Source: JBAZHE01 sp041652555 (GTDB lineage: Bacteria; Patescibacteriota; Patescibacteriia; Patescibacteriales; WJLG01). Taken from it: a stretch of DNA of 36,478 bases. Positions 30,736-36,478 of this stretch are shown here, one piece after another. The stretch lies in assembly GCA_041652555.1 (NCBI GenBank), contig JBAZHE010000011.1:1-36478 (forward strand), read 5' to 3'. Both the position numbers and the translations under genes were made by a program. The notes beneath the pieces were generated by a model. It saw only the letters and a list, made by a program, of their open reading frames with translations. It did no database searches and had not been told where the DNA came from. Numbering within the stretch: the first letter of the stretch is position 1; every line of letters begins with the position of its first letter.

Positions 30736-32082
30736 TTAATTTTTAATATTAAACAACTTATTCATTCTTGAATAAATTTCCAGCGCCTTGCAGGAAGATT
30801 CTCCAATAATAATAAAACCAAGGGATGGTTGCCATTTGTTAATTATGGATATTATTAATCCGCTTTTACTATTATTTATAGGAAATAAAATATCTTTCAA
30901 TTTTTCTAAAACAACCTTTGTAGACAATATTTTTTCTCCATAACAAAAAGAATCTCTTGAAAGAATAAATGCTTTTTCTTCCCAATTAGAACCAAGAACT
31001 GACTTCGCCACATCAAAAATATGGGTTCCCCCAGTTCTGCGCATATTCGTTTCGATAATATATGGGACTCTGTTTTTATTAGACAACACAAAATCAATAT
31101 CAAAAAAACCTCTATAACCTAATTCCCAAAATTTCTGCCCCACAATAATTGAAGCTTTGTTTATTTTATCTTTTACTGATTTATTCAACGCATCTCGACC
31201 CAAGGCAACTCCTAAAAAATTTCCTTCCTCCGTAACAACTTGATCACACAAATATGTAATCCGAGGACCTCTTTCTGACAAATACAGTTCAGAAGAAGGA
31301 CATCCGCTAGAAATCCCCCTGTCTGCAACTATATATTCTTCTATAATTATCAGCCCGTCACCCCAAATAGAATCCGTAGCTAACTCCTTTTTTATCCTTA
31401 TTATCGCTTTATTCCATGTTCCGCGATCGTCTTTCTTAAATATAAGCGTCCCCCATCCGCCTTCACCAAAATTAGCCTTAACAACAAAAGAAATAGTTTT
31501 TTCATAAAACCATTGAGCGACAGCAATGGCCTCGATTTTATTCCTGCAAATAATGCTTTTAGGTGCACAAACATTCTTGCTCTTTATCTTGTCTATCTCC
31601 GCCCTTGATCCAATTTTTGAATCAAGAAATTGAATAATCCAATTAGAATTTTCGCGGGGCATCTCCTCGACAACAAACTTAAGTTTTTTTTCTCTTAAAA
31701 ACTCAACCAGCTTTATAAATGGCGGCGTAACCGCGTAGGGAGAAATTCTAATGCCGGGATTATCCCTCACAACTTGAATAAGATTATTCAATAAAGGCTT
31801 ATCTTTAATAATAGCATCCGATAAACCAATATTAACCTTTTCGGGAAAAAAATTTATACAATTTTTAAAGCCGAGTGCCTTAAGATTTTTTTCAAATAGT
31901 ATAGGAGATATGGGAAATGGTGTTACAACAACCTTATTATCACCCTCCCACAATAAAGTCCGGTCGCAAAGATTATGTTCTATCCGAATCCTTTTATTTC
32001 TTTCTTTTTGAGATTTCACCCTCATCAGAGCATCCTCAAACGCTTCAGCAATATTTGCAATTATAATTATTTTGTAACTCAT
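30736..32082 (-). CDS. PGM1-like pre-ATP-grasp/ATP-grasp peptide ligase
   Basis: This 448-residue protein has an N-terminal pre-ATP-grasp domain (about 35-150: VVVTPFPISPILFEKNLKAL, then SLP-like SDAIIKDKPLLNNL, then ISPYAVTP) and an ATP-grasp domain. Nucleotide-binding segments are VVKANFGEGGWGTLIF (200-215) and the hinge IIIEEYI. Metal ligands are in FDID (327-330) and ETNMRRTGGTH (344-354). This layout resembles the PGM1 family of peptide ligases (pheganomycin), which join a non-proteinogenic amino acid to an acceptor amine through an acyl phosphate. Substrates here are inferred to be the basic amino acids made by the operon. A terminator-like hairpin lies directly before its start, and no Shine-Dalgarno sequence is seen. 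Confidence 0.82.
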   Translation of the reverse strand: MSYKIIIIANIAEAFEDALMRVKSQKERNKRIRIEHNLCDRTLLWEGDNKVVVTPFPISPILFEKNLKALGFKNCINFFPEKVNIGLSDAIIKDKPLLNNLIQVVRDNPGIRISPYAVTPPFIKLVEFLREKKLKFVVEEMPRENSNWIIQFLDSKIGSRAEIDKIKSKNVCAPKSIICRNKIEAIAVAQWFYEKTISFVVKANFGEGGWGTLIFKKDDRGTWNKAIIRIKKELATDSIWGDGLIIIEEYIVADRGISSGCPSSELYLSERGPRITYLCDQVVTEEGNFLGVALGRDALNKSVKDKINKASIIVGQKFWELGYRGFFDIDFVLSNKNRVPYIIETNMRRTGGTHIFDVAKSVLGSNWEEKAFILSRDSFCYGEKILSTKVVLEKLKDILFPINNSKSGLIISIINKWQPSLGFIIIGESSCKALEIYSRMNKLFNIKN

Positions 32083-32088
32083 TTTTTT

Positions 32089-32125
32089 AAAAAATTGGGG
32101 GCACTGTTAACAACGCACCCCCAAT
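32089..32125 (-). terminator. Intercistronic terminator-like hairpin inside the operon
   Basis: On the mRNA strand ATTGGGGG (32118-32125) pairs with CCCCCAAT (32094-32101), followed by a U-run that reaches almost to the next ATG (32082). It would reduce transcription of the last three genes relative to the first four. Confidence 0.7.
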
Positions 32126-32148
32126 AAATAAACCAGATTATACTTAAT

Positions 32149-33153
32149 TTATACCACGCCATAGCGTTGCATTGCAATAAGCATAATTTTCTCAACCAAA
32201 TCTTCAAAAGAACACCCCTCGAAACTCGCCATTTTTGTTAAGGTATTGTTCAAGCCGTGAGAGTTAGGACCTATTCCTGGATTATAGTTTACCTCAAGAA
32301 GATAAATTTTGTCTTCCTGATCAATTCTATAATCTATTCTCGCATAATCACGGCAATCAGTGGCCTCAAAACAAATCTTACTGTATTCTGCTAGTTGCCC
32401 GACTATGTCCGATGGCAGATCGGCCTTAACCATCTGTTCTTTTTTACCACCCCACTTATATTCATAAGATCGAATTTTTTCTCTTTCTGATTTTGCTCCT
32501 TCAAAGAGGAATTCAAGCGGATGAAAAACATGAAGATTGGAAGTGTTGCCTATTACACCGACAGAAATTTCTCTTCCTTGAATAAATTTTTCAGCCAAAA
32601 TTGGTTGATTATATTTATCCAGTGAGTATAAAATTTTACGGCACAACCCTGCCTCATCATCAACAACACAGTCACCGTAAATACCTATACTGGCCTCCTC
32701 CCTAACCGGCTTTACAATTAAGGGGAAACCAAGGCCGTTAAGTTTTTCGTGTCCTGTTCTGAATAATACGTGAGGAGCCACGGGAATTCCGTACGAAGCC
32801 AAAACGAGCTTAGTCTTTTCCTTATCTAAGGTAAAGCTCATATTGCTTAAAGAAGCTCCTGTAAACGGCATTCTTAGCCCTTCAAGCATGGCCGGAATAA
32901 CTGTTTCATTGGTATTTCCCCCACCAAACGCTTCAGCCAAATTGAACACAATGTCACAGCTTCTCTTTCTTTTCTTCAGCTCTTCCCATATGTTTAGGTC
33001 TGTTTTAAGCGCCTCGACATGATAGCCCTTCTTTACAAGCAGCTCGACGACCAAAGGAACAATGATCGTGATTTCTTGCTCGCAGATTAGGTCACTTTGG
33101 ACGCCTTTCTCCAATCTCTCCGCCACATTGTACAACACTAATACTTTTTTCAT
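32149..33153 (-). CDS. D-alanine-D-alanine ligase-like ATP-grasp enzyme
   Basis: The 334-residue sequence has the D-Ala-D-Ala ligase fold order. The N-terminal domain has CDIVFNLAEAFGGGNTNE in place of the family's FNALHG-type segment, and the central domain has LDKEKTKLVLASYGIPVAP. ATP-binding strands are LIVKPVREEASIGIY (145-159) and ILAEKFIQGREISVGV. The metal site is ARIDYR (271-276) with LEVNYNPGIG (286-295). It is a peptide-bond-forming ligase, but the N-terminal and omega-loop differences make an ordinary cell-wall Ddl unlikely, so a dedicated substrate is inferred. It has the best Shine-Dalgarno sequence in the operon, AAGGAG, 9 nt before the ATG. Confidence 0.86.
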   Translation of the reverse strand: MKKVLVLYNVAERLEKGVQSDLICEQEITIIVPLVVELLVKKGYHVEALKTDLNIWEELKKRKRSCDIVFNLAEAFGGGNTNETVIPAMLEGLRMPFTGASLSNMSFTLDKEKTKLVLASYGIPVAPHVLFRTGHEKLNGLGFPLIVKPVREEASIGIYGDCVVDDEAGLCRKILYSLDKYNQPILAEKFIQGREISVGVIGNTSNLHVFHPLEFLFEGAKSEREKIRSYEYKWGGKKEQMVKADLPSDIVGQLAEYSKICFEATDCRDYARIDYRIDQEDKIYLLEVNYNPGIGPNSHGLNNTLTKMASFEGCSFEDLVEKIMLIAMQRYGVV

Positions 33154-33217
33154 CTTAGCTCTCCTTTTTGGTTGAAATAATTGTTAATGAACTAACTGAC
33201 TTTTGTTGAACTTAAAA

Positions 33218-34189
33218 TTACATCATTTCTTTTCCGATCTGTTTATTTTTGGCTTGATCGCAATAATATTTTCCAATCGCTATATCAAATATCCCCATTC
33301 CCATTGGATTAAACATAACCGCTTGGCGAGATTCTATCGCTTCCAAAGAATTATTACAAACTATATCGCCAATGTCCTTTACGTCGGACTTCCTTAAACC
33401 CTTTTCCCTGCTCATCACTTCTATATCGGTATTTTCTCTGCAAACTTCATCCCAGTCATCAACAATTATTGCATTTTTAAAATGCTCAAAAACGTCAATT
33501 TTATAATCCCGCAAAGAAACATTTAAATGCAGCGATCCATTTTTTGGTTTTTTATCGATATATCTATCTTTCGAAACTGTACAGGTTATTAAAACATCGG
33601 AATCCGAATAAGCATCCTCCCAGCGATCCACCACCATAACTCTATCTTCATGCTCACAATTTATGGTCTTTTTATCAATTCCTTTTATATCATATAAAAA
33701 AACCTTTTTTAACTCATTGCCAAACAAGCTCATAAACATTTTTAGATGATACTGACCTATCGGACCAAAACCAATTATTCCCAAATTAAAATTTTGTAAA
33801 TTTCTTTTTTTATTAAAATATTTCATCATTAATCCACTAACAGAGACTGTTCTAATTATGCTTAAAAGAGCGGTATTTATTACAGCTATCGGCTCTCCCG
33901 TATCTGCGTTGTTTAATACAACTACGCTATTTGCTCTGGCAATTCCCTTCTTAATATTGTCAGGAAAGCTTGCAATCCATTTTATGCCAGCCACATTAAA
34001 ACCGCCGCCAACGTAAGCAGGCATAGCAATTATTCTGTTTTTTAAATCCCCGTATCTTAAGTACGGTTTAATCGGCTGAGAATAATCATTATTACAAAGA
34101 CAGGCCACCGCGCCTTCAATAACATTGATTGTGTCGCTCCAATTAGTAATACCGATGGATTTTAAATTTTCCTCATTTAAGTAAAGCAT
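33218..34189 (-). CDS. sbnB: SbnB-like N-(1-amino-1-carboxyl-2-ethyl)-glutamate dehydrogenase
   Basis: This 323-residue member of the ornithine cyclodeaminase/mu-crystallin family has SbnB hallmarks. AGIKWIASFPDNIKKGIARA followed by VVVLNNADTGEPIAVINTAL and IIRTVSVSG corresponds to the SbnB pattern of Lys/Ser/Phe-Pro, glycine, Arg-Ala and a late Arg-Thr. The NAD site is GFGPIG (140-145). SbnB oxidatively cleaves the ACEGA adduct to L-2,3-diaminopropionate, 2-oxoglutarate and NADH. It starts 6 bp after the SbnA homologue, and that pairing is the main reason to prefer this over ornithine cyclodeaminase or an alanine dehydrogenase-like role. Confidence 0.87.
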   Translation of the reverse strand: MLYLNEENLKSIGITNWSDTINVIEGAVACLCNNDYSQPIKPYLRYGDLKNRIIAMPAYVGGGFNVAGIKWIASFPDNIKKGIARANSVVVLNNADTGEPIAVINTALLSIIRTVSVSGLMMKYFNKKRNLQNFNLGIIGFGPIGQYHLKMFMSLFGNELKKVFLYDIKGIDKKTINCEHEDRVMVVDRWEDAYSDSDVLITCTVSKDRYIDKKPKNGSLHLNVSLRDYKIDVFEHFKNAIIVDDWDEVCRENTDIEVMSREKGLRKSDVKDIGDIVCNNSLEAIESRQAVMFNPMGMGIFDIAIGKYYCDQAKNKQIGKEMM

Positions 34190-34195
34190 AGCAAA

Positions 34196-35167
34196 TTATA
34201 ACTTTTTCAATTTAAAATTATTTTGGCAAAAATTATCACACCAATCTTCATTATATACTGTATTTATATATCTATCTCCCCTATCAGCAAAAACTACTAC
34301 AACGTTTGGTTTTTTCTTAAATTTCTTACCTGAAAAATATTTTTTAACGGCAGAAAAAACAGAGCCAGACGAACCACCAACAAATAAATTATGCTCCCTT
34401 AGCAGTTCGTGACACATTTCTATTGTCGAAGCTTCATCTATTATAATAACCTCATTTATATTTGCATCTTTTAGGATATCGGGAACCATGCTCGAACCGA
34501 TACCGGGTATATATCTTTTTTGTGGCTGGCTTCCAAATATTACCGAACCAACCATGTCCACAGCAATAATTTTTGCCTTGGGAAACTTCTCTGCAATTTT
34601 TTGCGAAACACCCGTAATGGTGCCCCCGGAACTTACCCCAAGAAAAACATAATCAACCACGTCTAATTCGTTGCAGATTTCTTTTCCCAGCGTTTCTTTG
34701 TATGCTTCGGAATTATATGGATTTCCATACTGATTAACCCAATAAGAATTTGGTATTTTTTTCAATAATTCTTTTACTTTTTTTATTCTATTTAATAAAT
34801 AGCCTCCATTTTCATCTGGTTCTGTTACCTTAATCATCTTCGCACCTAAGGTTTTTATAAGATATTCGTTGGCCGTACAAATCTGAGGATCAACGACACA
34901 ATAAAATTTTAACCCAAATTCCTTGCAATATGCAGACAAGGAAACTCCAAAATTACCGGAAGAAGACTCGATTATGGATGTGTCTTTATTAATTTTATTC
35001 AGTCTTAAAGCCTTTTTTAAAATATGAAATGTCGCCCTATCTTTTACGCTGCCAGTTGGGTTATAAAACTCGAGCTTTGCATAAAGGTTAATCTGCCCCA
35101 AATCCCTTGGTTCTATTTTAACCATTGGTGTCTTCCCAAGTTTTTCTAAAATATTTCTATACAGCAT
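34196..35167 (-). CDS. sbnA: SbnA-like N-(1-amino-1-carboxyl-2-ethyl)-glutamate synthase
   Basis: This PLP enzyme of the cysteine synthase/CBS superfamily has 323 residues. PLP lysine is K42 in NPTGSVKDRA; substrate loop ESSSGNFGVSL (67-77); phosphate loop SSGGT (179-183). Segments YWVNQYGNPYNSEAY, VDMVGSVIFG (203-212) and PGIGSSMVPDIL separate SbnA from O-acetylserine sulfhydrylases. SbnA joins O-phospho-L-serine and L-glutamate to give ACEGA, the precursor that SbnB turns into L-Dap. The gene lies 15 bp after the aminomutase gene and 6 bp before sbnB, so it is translated from the same message. Confidence 0.9.
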   Translation of the reverse strand: MLYRNILEKLGKTPMVKIEPRDLGQINLYAKLEFYNPTGSVKDRATFHILKKALRLNKINKDTSIIESSSGNFGVSLSAYCKEFGLKFYCVVDPQICTANEYLIKTLGAKMIKVTEPDENGGYLLNRIKKVKELLKKIPNSYWVNQYGNPYNSEAYKETLGKEICNELDVVDYVFLGVSSGGTITGVSQKIAEKFPKAKIIAVDMVGSVIFGSQPQKRYIPGIGSSMVPDILKDANINEVIIIDEASTIEMCHELLREHNLFVGGSSGSVFSAVKKYFSGKKFKKKPNVVVVFADRGDRYINTVYNEDWCDNFCQNNFKLKKL

Positions 35168-35182
35168 ACTATCAAAAAATAA

Positions 35183-36268
35183 TTATTTCATGCCCCCAGT
35201 ATTGCGATAAGTATATAGTTTATTTTTAAAAGTTTTCAATGTTATACTCTTCTTATTCTTATTTTTACAAAAGTCCGGGACCACTCTAACCTTTCCTTGC
35301 CCGCCCTTGCAATCAAAAACAAAATTAGGAACAGCTAAACCACTTACATTTCCAACAAGAGCTTTCATAATTTTAAACATCGCCTGATAATCAGTCCAAA
35401 AATGCTCTGTCCCCAAAACCTCATCGCATTGATAAAGATAATATGGCCGAACGCTCACTTCTAAGCATTTATAAAATAATTTTTTTAAAATATCACCTGA
35501 ATCATTTACTCCTTTAAGGAGTACTGATTGACTGCCAAGAATGATTCCAGCATCAGATAACCTTCTCAAACATTCAAAAACTTCAGGAGTAATCTCGTCC
35601 GGATGATTCAAGTGGACGTTAACATATAATGGCTTAAACTTTTTTAGTAAATTTACTAACTGAACGGTTACTCTATCTGGGCATGAAAAAGGCGCCCTAG
35701 TTCCTATTCTAATAATTTTTACACTTTTTATGTTCCTAATCTTAGTGAGGATAATATTTAATTCAGAGTCATCCAAAATTAAAGGATCTCCTCCTGAAAT
35801 TATCACATCTTTTATTTGCTTATTTTTAGCAATATACTTGCAAGCGTCATTCAATTCTTTCCGGGAAATTTTTTGATACGCTGTTTTTATTCGTTTTCTA
35901 GTACAAAAACGGCAAGAGCTAAAACATATATCGGTTACCAGGAGTAATACCCTGTCAGGATACATATGGATTAATTTTTTCGTTGGCTTCCTGCTATCTT
36001 CTTTTAAAGGGTCGTTTGTTCCTTTAAAATTTACAAGTTCGTTCTTATCTGGAACAAACTGTTTATATATTGCTTTTGACTTTAAGCATTGTTTAAAAGT
36101 ATGGGGTGAAATTTTTAAAGGAAACAATTTGGCAACCTCATCAGTCTCTTGATAAAATTTTTCTGTCTTTTTAATATTCATGTGCTCAAAAGCTTTCCTT
36201 AACTGTTCAGTCGAGGATATTCCGCTTTCAAGCTGATGTTTCCAATTATTTTCTTTAATTTTACCCAT
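35183..36268 (-). CDS. Lysine 2,3-aminomutase family radical SAM enzyme
   Basis: This first gene of the operon encodes 361 residues. The radical SAM cluster motif is C115-x3-C119-x2-C122 (CFSSCRFCTRKR). The PLP lysine is K326 in DCKGGQGKVRVVP. Family segments IISGGDPLIL, RIGTRAP, VHLNHPDEITPE and QSVLLKGVND are present. In lysine 2,3-aminomutase two aspartates bind the side-chain amine, and both are kept here (D282 in YQCDEVLG, D319 in VFDCKGG). The glutamate 2,3-aminomutases have Lys and Asn at these sites. The predicted product is therefore beta-lysine. No ablB-type acetyltransferase is adjacent, arguing against an N-acetyl-beta-lysine osmolyte pathway. Confidence 0.88.
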   Translation of the reverse strand: MGKIKENNWKHQLESGISSTEQLRKAFEHMNIKKTEKFYQETDEVAKLFPLKISPHTFKQCLKSKAIYKQFVPDKNELVNFKGTNDPLKEDSRKPTKKLIHMYPDRVLLLVTDICFSSCRFCTRKRIKTAYQKISRKELNDACKYIAKNKQIKDVIISGGDPLILDDSELNIILTKIRNIKSVKIIRIGTRAPFSCPDRVTVQLVNLLKKFKPLYVNVHLNHPDEITPEVFECLRRLSDAGIILGSQSVLLKGVNDSGDILKKLFYKCLEVSVRPYYLYQCDEVLGTEHFWTDYQAMFKIMKALVGNVSGLAVPNFVFDCKGGQGKVRVVPDFCKNKNKKSITLKTFKNKLYTYRNTGGMK

Positions 36269-36302
36269 TTGATTGATAATATTTCAATTAATACATCATG
36301 TT

Positions 36303-36331
36303 AACATACAATACTTTACGTATTGAGTCAA
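36303..36331 (-). promoter_or_regulatory. Promoter of the biosynthetic operon with a dyad in the spacer
   Basis: On the minus strand TTGACT (36326-36331) and TATGTT (36303-36308) are 17 bp apart. The spacer is itself a dyad, CAATAC-GTAAA-GTATTG (36309-36325), a good place for a repressor or activator. It lies between the second IS copy and the aminomutase gene and is not part of the IS. Confidence 0.6.
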
Positions 36332-36346
36332 TAGATGTTATTAGTT

Positions 36347-36478
36347 TGTCGTAGCCATATGATAATGTCCTAGTATAGCCATTTAGAAATGTCCTTTTTG
36401 AGAATTTGTGGTATATCTGTTTAGATATTTAAATTAATGAATCTAAACAAAGATATGACCCAAAGACTAATCTGTATG
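36347..36478 (+). mobile_element. Left end of a second ISNCY-type copy (cut by the window end)
   Basis: The 132 bases match copy 1 from 26659 to 26790 with one difference (T for C in the TAGTACAGCC context). They include the terminal repeat, both 20-bp motifs and the transposase start (MNLNKDMTQRLICM). Same orientation as copy 1. Confidence 0.93.

Larger units (their letters stand above)
28134..36346. mobile_element. Segment between two direct IS copies (putative composite element)
   Basis: The 8.2-kb segment lies between two co-oriented copies of the same IS that match at 131 of the 132 bases visible. It holds a cut transposase gene, a tRNA-like fragment and a complete seven-gene biosynthetic operon. 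The near-identity of the IS copies implies recent duplication or movement. Whether the unit moves as a composite transposon or an IS-formed circle cannot be seen, because the right-hand IS is cut by the window end. Confidence 0.65.

Noticed and set aside
28841..36268. Staphyloferrin-type siderophore cluster
   Set aside because: SbnA/SbnB are present, but no NIS synthetase or siderophore transporter genes accompany them.
35183..36268. N-acetyl-beta-lysine osmolyte pathway
   Set aside because: No ablB-type acetyltransferase next to the aminomutase; the other six genes point to peptide assembly.

Overview
The window looks like a contig from a Candidate Phyla Radiation (Patescibacteria) genome. 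It is AT-rich. It carries one 16S rRNA gene that is not linked to 23S or 5S and that has the sequence signatures by which CPR 16S genes escape common primers. Many small hypothetical membrane proteins surround a core of standard information genes: recA, efp, rpsF-ssb-rpsR, rpsP-khpA and rarA. A placement near the ABY1/Paceibacteria lineages is my impression, not a demonstrated result. All 40 coding regions I accept end in TAA (35) or TAG (5); none ends in TGA. Desulfoferrodoxin points to an anaerobe or microaerophile. There is no NRPS, PKS or CRISPR array.

Layout. 1-5000: end of a surface protein, tRNA-Ala and tRNA-Arg, bactofilin, a degenerate diacylglycerol-kinase-like protein, superoxide reductase, a ZIP metal transporter and an AbiE-type toxin-antitoxin pair. 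The AbiE promoter is back to back with that of tRNA-Asp. 5100-12600: tRNA-Asp, recA, efp, the rpsF-ssb-rpsR cluster, a strongly structured unassigned non-coding RNA gene (about 9284-9534), a VanW-domain protein, Hsp20 and an RNHCP zinc protein. 12700-14640: the rRNA promoter, leader, 16S gene, RNase III-type processing stem and terminator. 14695-24000: rarA, a two-permease MacB-type ABC exporter divergent from an ECF sigma/anti-sigma-like pair, rpsP and khpA. 24000-26520: a sugar-phosphate isomerase, a beheaded radical-SAM/SPASM gene, an HExxH protein and tRNA-Glu.

26659-36478 is the accessory part. A complete ISNCY-type insertion sequence (26659-28133) and the first 132 bp of a second copy in the same orientation (36347-end, one mismatch) flank a seven-gene minus-strand operon. 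In transcription order it encodes a lysine 2,3-aminomutase homologue, an SbnA homologue, an SbnB homologue, a D-Ala-D-Ala-ligase-like ATP-grasp enzyme, a PGM1-like pre-ATP-grasp/ATP-grasp peptide ligase, a C39-like cysteine peptidase and a diaminobutyrate-type class III aminotransferase. From family knowledge this predicts synthesis of beta-lysine and L-2,3-diaminopropionate (perhaps also 2,4-diaminobutyrate) and their ATP-dependent, NRPS-free ligation into a small basic peptide or conjugate. An apparently mobile, IS-flanked pathway of this kind in a CPR bacterium is the most notable content. Its product is unknown, and the contig ends inside the second IS copy.
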